The position numbers were made by a program, and so were the translations under genes. The notes beneath the pieces were generated by a model. It was given only the letters and a program-made list of their open reading frames with translations, did not search any database and had not been told where the DNA came from. Positions 16,005 through 24,259 of a DNA stretch of 64,000 nucleotides are shown here, piece after piece. Source of the DNA: Myxococcales bacterium (GTDB lineage Bacteria; Myxococcota_A; Polyangia; Polyangiales; Polyangiaceae); assembly GCA_004193285.1 (NCBI GenBank), contig SECP01000018.1:117284-181283 (forward strand), written 5' to 3'. Numbering within the stretch: position 1 is the first letter of the stretch; each line of letters opens with the position of its first letter.

Positions 16005-18680
16005 GTGGACAGCTACACGCCCGAATCGGATCGCGATCCCCAAGAAACTCAGGAGTGGATCGACTCGCTCGACTCCGTCGTAGAGGCGGAAGGGCGCGAA
16101 CGCGCGCAGTTCATTCTCAACCGGGTCTTGCAGACAGCGCGCGCGCGCGGTCTGGACCCGGTGCTGCCCGTGAGCACGGACTACGTGAACACGATCCGTC
16201 CGGAAGAGGAGCCCGAGTTCCCGGGCGACGAAGCGATGGAAGAGCGCATCCGCCGCATCATCCGGTGGAACGCGGCGGTGATGGTGCACAAGGCCAACAA
16301 GCAGTTCGACGGCTTGGGCGGCCACATCTCCACCTACGCCTCCAGCGCCACGCTGTACGAGGTCGGCTTCAACCACTTCTTCCGCGGCAAAGACGGCGAC
16401 GGCGCGGGCGACCAGATCTATTTCCAGGGTCACGCTTCGCCCGGCATCTACTCGCGCTCGTTCCTGGAAGGGCGCCTGAGCCCCGAGCAGATGGACCGGT
16501 TTCGCCGCGAGGTGGAGCGCGGCAAAGGCCTTTCGTCTTACCCGCACCCGCGCCTCATGCCGGACTATTGGGAGTTTCCCACCGTCAGCATGGGCCTCGG
16601 TCCCATCGGCTCCATCTACCAGGCCCGTTTCAACCGATACCTCCACAACCGAGGCCTGGCGGATACCTCCAACTCCCGCGTTTGGTGCTTCATCGGCGAC
16701 GGCGAGTCGGACGAGCCGGAGACGCTCGGCGCGCTCAGCATCGCGGCGCGCGAGCAGCTGGACAATCTGACCTTCGTCCTCAACTGCAACCTGCAGCGTC
16801 TGGACGGCCCGGTCCGCGGCAACGGCAAAATCGTGCAGGACCTCGAGGGAGTCTTCCGCGGCGCCGGCTGGAACGTGGTCAAGGTCGTCTGGGCCGAAAA
16901 CTGGGACAAGCTCTTCGCGCGTGACGTGGAGGGCGTGCTGCGCCGTCACTTGAACACGGTGGTGGACGGTCAGTGGCAGCGCCTGACGACCGCGTCCGGC
17001 GACGTCGTGCGTGAGCAATTCTTCGCGCTCGACCCGCGGATGCTCGAGCTCATCAAGGATCTAACGGACGAAGAAGTGGGCCGCCTCCAGCGCGGCGGCC
17101 ACTCCAGCCGCAAGGTGTTTGCCGCCTACCAGCGCGCGGTGACCACGCGTGACGGCCGCCCCACGGTCGTGCTCGCGCACACCGTCAAAGGCTGGATGCT
17201 GGGCGAAGGCTTCGAAGGCTCGAACGTCACCCATCAAAAGAAGAAGATGGACCAGAACGAGCTCAAGGCATTCCGCGACGTGCTGGAGCTGCCGGTGAGC
17301 GACGAGCAGCTCGAAAAGCTGCCGCCCTTCTATCACCCCGGCATGAAGAGCCCGGAGGTGGAGTACGTGCTCGAACGTCGCCGCGCCCTCGGCGGCTTCA
17401 TCCCCAAGCGCCGCACGCAGGTGGACGTGAAGGTCGACATCCCGGGCGGCGAGGTGTTCGACGAGTTCTTCAAGGGCATGGCCAAGGGCGAAGCGTCGAC
17501 CACGATGGTCTTCTCGCGCCTGCTGGCCAAGCTCCTGCGCGACAAGAAGATTGGCAAGCGCATCGTCCCGATCGTGCCGGACGAAGCGCGCACCTTCGGT
17601 ATGGACGCGCTGTTCAGCCAGGTCGGCATCTACGCGCCCAAGGGCCAGCTCTACACCCCGATCGACAAGGGCAAGCTCCTCTACTACCGCGAGGCCCAAG
17701 ACGGTCAGGTGCTGGAAGAGGGCATCACGGAGGCGGGCTCCATGGCCTCGTTCATCGCCGCCGCTTCGTCGTACGCGACGCACGGCCAGCCGATGATCCC
17801 GTTTTACATCTTCTACTCGATGTTCGGGTTCCAGCGCACGGGCGACCAGTTCTGGGCCGCCGGCGACCAGATGGCGCGCGGCTTCATCCTCGGCGCCACC
17901 GCCGGTCGCACCACCCTCAACGGTGAAGGCCTGCAGCACGAAGACGGTCACAGCCATCACATCGCGATGACGGTTCCGAACTGCATCGCCTACGACGTCT
18001 CGTTCGCGTACGAGCTCGCCGCCGTCATCGAAGACGGCCTGCACCGCATGTACGAGAAGAACGAGGCCATCTACTACTACATCACCCTGCAGAACGAAGA
18101 CTACCCGATGCCGCCGATGCCGGAAGGCGCGAAGGAAGGCATCCTCAAGGGTATCTACAAGTTCAAGTCTGCAGAAGAAAAGCTAGGCAAGCATGTCCAG
18201 CTGCTCGGCTCCTCCTGCATCATGATGCAGGTCCTCAGGGCCCAAGAAATGCTGAAAGAGTTCGGCGTTTCTGCGGATATCTGGGGCGTCACCAGCTACC
18301 AGCAGCTCCGCAACGAAGCCTCTGCCTGCGAGCGCCACAACCGCCTCCACCCGGAAGCCCCCGCGCAGATTCCGTACATCACGCAAGTGCTGTCGGCCGC
18401 GGCCGGCCCCTTCATCGCGGCCAGCGACTACATCAAGCACACGCCGGACGCGGTCGCGCGCTTCATCCCCGGCACCTTCGTGCCCCTCGGCACGGACGGT
18501 TTCGGCATGAGCGACACGCGCGAAGCGCTGCGCCGCCACTTCGAAGTGGACGCCGAAAACGTCGTCCTCGGCGCCCTCCACGGCCTGCGCCTGGACGGCA
18601 AGATGAGCGCGGCCGAAGTCGCGGCCGCGATCAAGAAGCTCGGCATCGACCCCGACAAGCTCGACCCGATGAAGGTCTGA
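16005..18680 (+). CDS. aceE: Pyruvate dehydrogenase E1 component, homodimeric type
   Basis: 891 residues from GTG 16005, close to E. coli AceE (887). A GTG at 15954 would add 17 residues. It decarboxylates pyruvate with thiamine diphosphate and acetylates the E2 lipoyl group. Seen: the family start DPQETQEWIDSLDSVVEAEG; the HISTYASSATLYEVGFNHFF region; the ThDP-Mg motif GDGESDEPE with NCNLQRLDGPVRGN; and, in the C-terminal half, DEARTFGMD and GEGLQHEDGHSH. No aceF or lpd lies beside it. A hairpin terminator follows, then a repeat island. The separate E1alpha/E1beta genes at 34-37 kb probably serve branched-chain substrates. Confidence 0.94.
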   Translation: MDSYTPESDRDPQETQEWIDSLDSVVEAEGRERAQFILNRVLQTARARGLDPVLPVSTDYVNTIRPEEEPEFPGDEAMEERIRRIIRWNAAVMVHKANKQFDGLGGHISTYASSATLYEVGFNHFFRGKDGDGAGDQIYFQGHASPGIYSRSFLEGRLSPEQMDRFRREVERGKGLSSYPHPRLMPDYWEFPTVSMGLGPIGSIYQARFNRYLHNRGLADTSNSRVWCFIGDGESDEPETLGALSIAAREQLDNLTFVLNCNLQRLDGPVRGNGKIVQDLEGVFRGAGWNVVKVVWAENWDKLFARDVEGVLRRHLNTVVDGQWQRLTTASGDVVREQFFALDPRMLELIKDLTDEEVGRLQRGGHSSRKVFAAYQRAVTTRDGRPTVVLAHTVKGWMLGEGFEGSNVTHQKKKMDQNELKAFRDVLELPVSDEQLEKLPPFYHPGMKSPEVEYVLERRRALGGFIPKRRTQVDVKVDIPGGEVFDEFFKGMAKGEASTTMVFSRLLAKLLRDKKIGKRIVPIVPDEARTFGMDALFSQVGIYAPKGQLYTPIDKGKLLYYREAQDGQVLEEGITEAGSMASFIAAASSYATHGQPMIPFYIFYSMFGFQRTGDQFWAAGDQMARGFILGATAGRTTLNGEGLQHEDGHSHHIAMTVPNCIAYDVSFAYELAAVIEDGLHRMYEKNEAIYYYITLQNEDYPMPPMPEGAKEGILKGIYKFKSAEEKLGKHVQLLGSSCIMMQVLRAQEMLKEFGVSADIWGVTSYQQLRNEASACERHNRLHPEAPAQIPYITQVLSAAAGPFIAASDYIKHTPDAVARFIPGTFVPLGTDGFGMSDTREALRRHFEVDAENVVLGALHGLRLDGKMSAAEVAAAIKKLGIDPDKLDPMKV

Positions 18681-18703
18681 GCCGCTCTCCAGTAACCCGG
18701 AAG

Positions 18704-18730
18704 GGTGGGGCCAACGACCTTGGTCCCGCC
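18704..18730 (+). terminator. Hairpin terminator after aceE
   Basis: Arms GGTGGGGCCAA (18704-18714) and TTGGTCCCGCC (18720-18730) pair over 11 positions, two of them G-U, around a 5-nt loop. It starts 23 nt after the stop. There is no T-tract, which is common in very GC-rich genomes. Confidence 0.6.
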
Positions 18731-18760
18731 CCGGCACGAACGCTGTCAGGCGCTCGCGCC

Positions 18761-18874
18761 GGCGTGACCGCGCGCAGCCGGCGTGACCGCGCGCAGCCGG
18801 CGTGACCGCGCGCAGCCGGCGTGACCGCGCGCAGCCGGCGTGACCGCGCGCAGCCGGCGTGACCGCGCGCAGCC
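18761..18874. repeat. 19-bp tandem array, six identical copies
   Basis: The unit GGCGTGACCGCGCGCAGCC is repeated six times without a mismatch and without spacers; GTGACC recurs at 18764, 18783, 18802, 18821, 18840 and 18859. Perfect identity implies recent expansion or slippage. The unit is too short and too uniform to be a CRISPR array. Confidence 0.95.
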
Positions 18875-18899
18875 GGCCACTCTTCTCGCTCCAATCAAA

Positions 18900-19113
18900 C
18901 TTCGGATCCGAAGAATGGAAATACCGTCCTCAGCGCGTGCCCCAAGTCCGCGAAAATAGGGGAGAATTATGCGCGCCTGCACGTGGGCCGGGCGGTACTT
19001 CGGATCCGAAGAACCGAAATTCCGCCTCAAAGGTGCGTCTTAAGTACCGGCAAAGTCTGCGAATTTCCCGCCGTGTACTCGTCGGCCGGGAGGTACTTCG
19101 GATCCGAAGAACC
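18900..19113. repeat. 98-bp diverged tandem units headed by a perfect 14-bp palindrome
   Basis: CTTCGGATCCGAAG occurs at 18900-18913, 18998-19011 and 19096-19109, exactly 98 bp apart. Units 1 and 2 are diverged copies that share the palindrome, a following AA then GAAAT, and GGCCGGG before the next copy. In copies 2 and 3 the palindrome is preceded by GGTA and followed by AACC. That extends the dyad to 22 bp with a single symmetric A/A mismatch. This looks like a protein-binding site or an RNA hairpin. Confidence 0.85.
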
Positions 19114-19149
19114 GATCGAGGCGAGGAACGTGTCCTCCGGGGCGAGTCG

Positions 19150-19546
19150 AGCTCTGACGCTCGCGTCGTTCGAGGAAGTCGGACAGGTCGACGCCCTGAC
19201 GTTTCGCGTCGGTCGAGGAAGTCGGACCAGGTCGACGAACTGACGTTCGCGTCGTTCGAGGAAGTCGGACCAGGTCGACGAACTGACGTTCGCGTCGTTC
19301 GAGGAAGTCGGACCAGGTCGACGCCCTGACGTCGCGCGTCGTTCGAGGAAGTCGGACAGGTCGACGCTCTGACGTTTCGCGTCGTTTGAGGAGGCCGGAC
19401 CAGGTCGGCGAACTGCCGTTCGCTTCGTTCGAGGAAGACCGGACCAGGTCGACGCCCTGACGTTTCGCGCAGTGCCAGGAGCGGTCGACGAACTGACGTT
19501 TTGCGTGGTTCGAGGACGTCGGAGACGTCGACGCACGGGACGTCTT
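19150..19546. repeat. 43-bp imperfect tandem array, about nine copies
   Basis: The core CGAGGAAGTC recurs at 19171, 19214, 19257, 19300, 19344, 19387 (altered), 19430, about 19474 (degenerate) and 19511. The period is 43 or 44 bp except before the last copy. Each unit carries GGTCGACG. Two subtypes exist: one has GGACAGG with GACGTTTCG, the other GGACCAGG with GACGTTCG. The one-base loss and gain cancel, so unit length is unchanged. The second subtype contains a small hairpin, CGAAC-TGAC-GTTCG. There are no unique spacers. Confidence 0.9.
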
Positions 19547-19723
19547 CGGATGACTGATCGAGGGGCTCGACGACTCGGAGGCGGGTGAGCAGTTCGAAGA
19601 AGGCACGAGCTTTAGCGCGGGGTTCGACGACTCGCGTTCTATGGATTGGTTCTTCGCTGTCGCTCGCTGCCAGCAGCTATTGCCGCGCAAGCGACACCGG
19701 CCGTTGAGGCGGCCGTGTGTGGA

Positions 19724-19861
19724 GAGCGTGGTCGCGGCTAAGAGCGTGGTCGCGGCTAAGAGCGTGGTCGCGGCTAAGAGCGTGGTCGCGGCTAAGAGCG
19801 TGGTCGCGGCTAAGAGCGTGGTCGCGGCTAAGAGCGTGGCGGCTAAGAGCGGGGCGGTTAA
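19724..19861. repeat. 18-bp tandem array, six full and two 15-bp copies
   Basis: The unit GAGCGTGGTCGCGGCTAA is present six times identically (19724-19831), followed by two shortened 15-bp copies. Unit and deletion sizes are multiples of three, so a frame stays open: an ATG at 19641 would give an 89-residue peptide repeating SVVAAK and ending at 19910. There is no ribosome-binding site and no recognisable function, so I do not call it a gene. Confidence 0.9.
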
Positions 19862-19910
19862 GTGCGTGGGTCGCGGCGTGATCACCGGCGGGCGTGATAA
19901 CGTGCCGTAG

Positions 19911-21257
19911 GTGCAGCGCTTGACCCGAATCTCGCGATGCCTGTTCGTGCTGCTGGCGTCGTGCACGTGCTCGCGCGCCCGGAGCGACCCACCGGCGACG
20001 CGCTTGCCAGGGCTGCCCGCCAGCGCGACCTGGGACTGGAACGGCGTCATCGGCACCGGGCAGAGCTTGGCCGTCGGCGTGCAGGGCGGGGTCGTCTCGG
20101 TGGAGCCTTCGTATCGTAACTTGAAGCTCGATCTCGGCAATCGCCTCTCTCCTGCGATGGACCCGTCCAGCCGTCGGCTTTCGCTGGTGGCGCTGCGCGA
20201 GCCGATTCGCGCCCTCACGGACGGCTACCCGGGGCCGTACCCGCGAAATATCTACGGCGAGACGCCGCACACGGCGATGGCAAGCCAGATTACGGCCTTG
20301 GCGCTGCGCGATACCGCAGGCCAGGGAGACTACGTGACGGTGCACAGCGTCGTCGGTGAGTCGGGGCAAGCCTTGAAGGTCATCGACAAGCGCGCGAAGC
20401 CCACCTACGAGGGCGGGCAAGCCTACCGCGCGTCATTGTTCGAGGTAGCGGCGATCGCGCGGTTGGCGCGAGAGGCAAAGCGCAGCTTCGGTGTGTCTGC
20501 GGTCGTGCTCACTCACGGTGAGACCGACGCAACCAGCTCGGACTACGCCCAAGGCTTGCTAACGTTGTGGCGCGACTACAGCGCAGATCTGCCGAGCATC
20601 ACCGGCCAAACGGCGCCGATCCCGCTGCTCGTTTCTCAGCAGGCGTCGAGCCCGAGCGAGGCGGGCTCGGTCGCGGCTTCGGCGCTTCAGGTGCTCGAAG
20701 CCGCCGCGCAGGAGCCGAGGAACATTCTCTGCACGGGGCCGCGCTACCAGTACGAGTACGACGATGACGCGGTTCATCTGCGAGGGGTGGGCTACGTGCG
20801 GCTCGGGGAGAAGTACGGGCAGGCGTACTACGAGCGGGTGGTACGCGGCCGGGAGTTTCGCGCGCTGTCCCCGCTCTCCGTCGAGAGCCAAAGCGGGCTC
20901 GTCAAAGTACGGTTTCACGTCCCGGTACCACCTCTGGCGTGGGACGAGCGGCTGCCCGCCCCGCACAAGAGCGGCGTCGTGGCGTGGCGGGAAGGGCGCG
21001 GGTTCGAGCTCTCGTCGGGCGATCGTCCGGTGCGCATCGAGTCCGTGACCATCGAAGGCGACAGCGTCATCGTTCGCCACGCCGAGCCCGCCACGTCCCG
21101 GCTCACGGTGCGCTACGCGGCGACCGCGATGCCGGAGCCGCGCCCGGGCGGCACGCGTCGCTGGGGCCAGCTGCGCGACTCCGACCCTTTCCGCGGCGCG
21201 CAGAGCCGCACGCCTCAGCCGAACTACGCCGTGATCTTCGAGCTGCCGGTGCCGTAG
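19911..21257 (+). CDS. Lipoprotein, SGNH/sialate-O-acetylesterase-like hydrolase
   Basis: 448 residues from GTG 19911. The N-terminus (LFVLLASC, Cys18) is a lipobox, so an acylated, envelope-attached protein is expected. SGNH-type signatures: WNGVIGTGQSLAVG with the nucleophile Ser near 54, VVLTHGETDA in the middle, and YDDDAVHLRGVGYVRLG supplying the Asp-x2-His pair. A beta-sandwich-like C-terminal domain follows. The family removes acetyl groups from carbohydrates. The target is unknown, and no capsule cluster lies alongside. The 18-bp repeat array lies directly upstream. Confidence 0.78.
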   Translation: MQRLTRISRCLFVLLASCTCSRARSDPPATRLPGLPASATWDWNGVIGTGQSLAVGVQGGVVSVEPSYRNLKLDLGNRLSPAMDPSSRRLSLVALREPIRALTDGYPGPYPRNIYGETPHTAMASQITALALRDTAGQGDYVTVHSVVGESGQALKVIDKRAKPTYEGGQAYRASLFEVAAIARLAREAKRSFGVSAVVLTHGETDATSSDYAQGLLTLWRDYSADLPSITGQTAPIPLLVSQQASSPSEAGSVAASALQVLEAAAQEPRNILCTGPRYQYEYDDDAVHLRGVGYVRLGEKYGQAYYERVVRGREFRALSPLSVESQSGLVKVRFHVPVPPLAWDERLPAPHKSGVVAWREGRGFELSSGDRPVRIESVTIEGDSVIVRHAEPATSRLTVRYAATAMPEPRPGGTRRWGQLRDSDPFRGAQSRTPQPNYAVIFELPVP

Positions 21258-21324
21258 CCGCCGCTTTCAGCAGATGCCTATTCGTCGCGCTGCTGCGCGC
21301 CCGATTCGCTAACCCCTCTGACCT

Positions 21325-22374
21325 CTACCAGAGCGCTTTCAGCAGCTTCGCGTGAATCGATGGTAGCGCTAGTTGCTCCACCTCGCGGCGCGTGAAGAAC
21401 GTGGCCGCGCCGTGCCTCGGGTTGCTCAGTGTATGGGCGACGACGCTGAGAGTGATGCGAAAGCGGGTGATGGTGTGGCGCGCTTCGCGCAGCAGCGCGC
21501 CGCCGTTCGTCTTGAGCCCGAGCTCCGTGAGCGCTCGCGCCGAGCCTGCGGGCGCGCTTTCGGTGGCGGAGAGCTCCGCAAAGGGCAAAACCCACAAACC
21601 TGCCCACCGACTCGCGTCCGCGGGCAGTTGCCTAAGGAGCACGGCGTCGGCTCGGCGAACGTACGCGGCCGCGGTCCGGAGCTCGGTTGGTGCCTTACGC
21701 TTCGCCAGCTCCGGCAGCTCTCGCTCGATGCCGAGCGCTAGCCCCCGACACTGTTGGGCGACCGGGCACTCGGGGCAGCGCGGGGACGTGGGCGTACACA
21801 CCGTAGCGCCGAGCTCCATCAAGCTCTGGTTGAACTCGGACGGCCTGTCCGCTGGTACGAGGCTGCGCGCCAGCTGCCAGAGGTGAGCTTTCAGCGGCGC
21901 TTTGGCGGGGTCCCCTCGCAGCGCGAAGAGGCGGCAAAGCACGCGCACGACGTTCCCATCCACGAGCGGCTCCGGTAGGCCGAAGGCAATGCTGGCGATG
22001 GCGCCCGCGGAGTACGGGCCGATGCCGGGCAGCGCGAGTAGTGCCTCGGGGCTACGCGGCAGCTCCCCACCGTGTCGCTCGACCACCGCTCGTGCCCCGG
22101 AAAGGAGCCGACGTGCGCGCGAGTAGTACCCGAGCCCCTGCCAGGCGTGGAGCACGTCTGCGTCTTCTGCGGTGGCGAGCGCGGTGAGGGTAGGGAAGCG
22201 CTCCATCCAGCGCTCGTAGTAGCCGAGCACGGTCTTGACCTGCGTTTGCTGCAGCATCACCTCGCTCACCCAAATCGCGTAGGGGTCGCGGGTTTTGCGC
22301 CAAGGGAGGTCCCGCTTCCGGCTTTCGTACCAAGTCGTCAGAAGGCGCGCGAGCGAAGCCGGCGGTGCCGCCAT
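21325..22374 (-). CDS. mutY: A/G-specific adenine DNA glycosylase
   Basis: 349 residues from ATG 22374. MutY removes A mispaired with 8-oxoG. Visible: the catalytic Glu in VSEVMLQQTQV, the helix-hairpin-helix LPGIGPYSAGAIASIAFG, the catalytic Asp in VDGNVVRVL, and the 4Fe-4S ligands C-x6-C-x2-C-x5-C in CTPTSPRCPECPVAQQC. A C-terminal NUDIX-like 8-oxoG recognition domain contains WAGLWVLPF. An upstream in-frame start (22410) would add only Ala/Pro-rich residues. It is divergent from the next gene. Confidence 0.93.
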   Translation of the reverse strand: MAAPPASLARLLTTWYESRKRDLPWRKTRDPYAIWVSEVMLQQTQVKTVLGYYERWMERFPTLTALATAEDADVLHAWQGLGYYSRARRLLSGARAVVERHGGELPRSPEALLALPGIGPYSAGAIASIAFGLPEPLVDGNVVRVLCRLFALRGDPAKAPLKAHLWQLARSLVPADRPSEFNQSLMELGATVCTPTSPRCPECPVAQQCRGLALGIERELPELAKRKAPTELRTAAAYVRRADAVLLRQLPADASRWAGLWVLPFAELSATESAPAGSARALTELGLKTNGGALLREARHTITRFRITLSVVAHTLSNPRHGAATFFTRREVEQLALPSIHAKLLKALW

Positions 22375-22550
22375 AGGACCGGGCAGAGCAGCTGCCACAG
22401 GACCGGCCACAGGAGCCGGCGGAGCGGGTGACGCAGCACGCGGGACAGACCTGCCGCCGTCCGAAAAAGCCGCTGCGGAGCCGTCTTCGCCAAAGGCTTG
22501 TTTTGTCTGCGGTTTTCGTGACAGACTCAGAGCTTACCCGATTTTCGGCG

Positions 22551-23666
22551 ATGCCCGCGCCCCTCAGCGTCTCTCTCGATTCGATTCGCACCGATGGGTG
22601 GTTCGAGCGCATTGGTGAGGGTATCGGAAGCTTTCAGGCCCTTTGCGACATCGTCGGGCCCCGCTTCTTCGCATTTGCGATGATCACCGGCGCGCGCATC
22701 ACGTCGCTCACGGTGGACCGCCGCACTCCCGACAACACCCTCGTGGACTTCGTGGTGGGGCCGGAGGGCGCGGAAGCGGCCGAGATGGATGCGCAGAAGC
22801 TCTCTTTGGCGGATTTCCGTAAGCGCCTCGTTTCCGCGCTCATCACGGAGGAGCCCATCGCGGAGCCGCCGAAGCGCGTGACGGATCTGGAGGCCGTGCA
22901 GCTGCATGTCGGGGTGCGCTACTTGCTCCTCGCGCCGCTCTACGGCTACGCGCTTCGAGAGCTGACGGTAGAGCCCGAGGGCTCGCGCATTCGTCTCCTC
23001 CACGACGGCATCGAGGAGACGTACCTGCTCAGCGCCTTCCGGGCGCGAATGCGAGCCCACGTGCGCGAAGAGCTGGATCGCGTCACGAGGCCGCAGGCCC
23101 GCGGGGCCATCGAGCTTTCGCGCGTCGCAGAGGCCGAGCAGGCTGCCGAGCGCGGGGACCACGTCCGCATCTTGGAGCTGCTCGGAGCCTGGCCCGCGCC
23201 GCTCGCGATCTTCTTGAGGACGCCCGAAGGGCAGATGCTCAACGTGGAGACGCGCGGGCTCATCGCGCGCGCGCTCGGCCTCCTCGGAAGCGCGTGCATC
23301 GTCCTCGGAGAGATCGGCAAGGGCGAGGAAGTGCTGCGGCTCGGCGTGCAGTACGCGGGGGACGGTCCAGCCGCGTCGGACATCTACTTCCGGCTCGGCT
23401 CCGCAATGCTGTCGGACGGGCGCGCAGGCGAGGCGATCGGCCCGCTGCGGCGCGCCGCCAACCTGGGTGCTCCCGGCGACAAGGTCTGGCCGCTGCTCGC
23501 GCAGGCGCTGGCGGCGCGCGGCCGCTTCATCGCCGCTTATGCCGCGACGCTAGAAGCGCTCTCGGCGGGCGCAAGCGCCGAAGCCGTCGCTCAAGTCACC
23601 GAGAACGTGCGGGAGGTGCTCGGCCCCGCATTCCTCAAGTTCGAGCAGCAGACCGCGCGATCGTAG
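22551..23666 (+). CDS. TPR-like hypothetical protein
   Basis: 371 residues from ATG 22551 (MPAPLSVSLDSIRTDGWFERIGEG). The N-terminal 200 residues are mixed alpha/beta and not recognised. The C-terminal part (about 210-360) is a run of helix pairs typical of TPR-like solenoids, such as GLLGSACIVLGEIGKGEEVLRLG, IYFRLGSAMLSDGRAGEAIGPLRRA and VWPLLAQALAARGRFIAAYAATLEAL (each broken by me at repeat boundaries). There is no signal peptide or membrane span, so it is likely a cytoplasmic scaffold. No function assigned. It precedes the nuo operon but is separated from it by 233 bp and a promoter. Confidence 0.72.
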   Translation: MPAPLSVSLDSIRTDGWFERIGEGIGSFQALCDIVGPRFFAFAMITGARITSLTVDRRTPDNTLVDFVVGPEGAEAAEMDAQKLSLADFRKRLVSALITEEPIAEPPKRVTDLEAVQLHVGVRYLLLAPLYGYALRELTVEPEGSRIRLLHDGIEETYLLSAFRARMRAHVREELDRVTRPQARGAIELSRVAEAEQAAERGDHVRILELLGAWPAPLAIFLRTPEGQMLNVETRGLIARALGLLGSACIVLGEIGKGEEVLRLGVQYAGDGPAASDIYFRLGSAMLSDGRAGEAIGPLRRAANLGAPGDKVWPLLAQALAARGRFIAAYAATLEALSAGASAEAVAQVTENVREVLGPAFLKFEQQTARS

Positions 23667-23806
23667 GGCGAGGCGCGACGGCGGCCCTCGCCGCGGTGTC
23701 CGATGTGTCGGCCAGGTGGCCGACCGGCGCTGCTTGAACTTCGGTTGTCCAACTTCCGAAAATCGCTGCCAATTTGCCGTCAGAGCGGGCCTTCGACCTG
23801 CTCACA

Positions 23807-23836
23807 TTGACAGGCCTGCTGGCACGGCACTACAAC
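23807..23836 (+). promoter_or_regulatory. Sigma-70-type promoter of the nuo operon
   Basis: A perfect -35 TTGACA (23807-23812) and a -10 TACAAC (23831-23836) with an 18-bp spacer. Predicted start is near 23843, leaving a 55-60 nt leader before nuoA at 23900. It lies in the 233-bp gap after the TPR-like gene. Confidence 0.5.
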
Positions 23837-23899
23837 GCCGGCCGGACCCCGTGATTTCCGCGAGTTGCGCGCTAATCTCGGGCCCGGAAGAACAAGTCG

Positions 23900-24259
23900 A
23901 TGCTCGAGCTTTACGCCCCGATGTTCATCATGTTCGCCGTCGTCGCGGTCATCTGTACCGTGATGTTCGCTGGCGGGCACTTCGTCGGTCCCAAAAACCC
24001 GACGCCAGAAAAGCAGATGCCTTTCGAGTGCGGCAACGACACGCCCGGCGCTCGCGACGTGAAGATGAACGTTAAGTTCTACCTCACGGCCATTCTGTTC
24101 GTCGTCTTCGATGTCGAGGTGGTGTTCATGTACCCCTGGGCGACCCTCTTCAAGGGCCTCGGTTGGTACGGCTTCCTCAGCATGTTCTCTTTCATCGTCG
24201 CGCTCATCGTGGCGCTCGCCTACTGCTGGAAAAAAGGAGCCCTCGAATGGGAGAGCTGA
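23900..24259 (+). CDS. nuoA: NADH-quinone oxidoreductase subunit A
   Basis: 119 residues and three membrane helices (about 5-25, 60-82, 90-112), a membrane-arm subunit of respiratory complex I. Diagnostic: FECGNDTPGARD with the conserved Cys loop between helices 1 and 2, and FYLTAILFVVFDVEVVFMYPW. First gene of the nuoABCDGHI run. Its last 13 nt overlap nuoB. Confidence 0.95.
   Translation: MLELYAPMFIMFAVVAVICTVMFAGGHFVGPKNPTPEKQMPFECGNDTPGARDVKMNVKFYLTAILFVVFDVEVVFMYPWATLFKGLGWYGFLSMFSFIVALIVALAYCWKKGALEWES

Larger units (their letters stand above)
18681..19910. other. 1.2-kb gene-free island of four tandem-repeat families
   Basis: Between aceE and the esterase gene there is no convincing coding sequence. 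Open frames exist on both strands, but they run through repeats whose periods (19, 98 and 43 bp) are not multiples of three. In order: aceE terminator, 19-bp array, 98-bp units headed by a 14-bp palindrome, 43-bp array, about 175 bp of unique sequence with a GC hairpin (arms CGGCCG near 19698-19715), and an 18-bp array ending about 50 bp before the esterase start. Confidence 0.75.

Noticed and set aside
14832..17018. A 728-codon minus-strand open frame
   Set aside because: Antisense to the FAD dehydrogenase and aceE, no domain, low-information composition.
18761..19546. CRISPR array
   Set aside because: Repeats are directly contiguous with no unique spacers, periods differ between blocks, and no cas genes are present.
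19641..19910. An 89-residue repeat protein as a gene
   Set aside because: No ribosome-binding site and no non-repeat homology visible; kept only as an observation.
19040..20218. A 392-codon minus-strand open frame through the repeat island
   Set aside because: It crosses arrays with periods not divisible by three and lies antisense to the esterase start; the peptide is a product of repeats.
23819..23836. Sigma-54 promoter before nuoA
   Set aside because: TGGCACG is present, but the -12 GC element is missing at the required distance; the TTGACA/TACAAC pair explains the region better.
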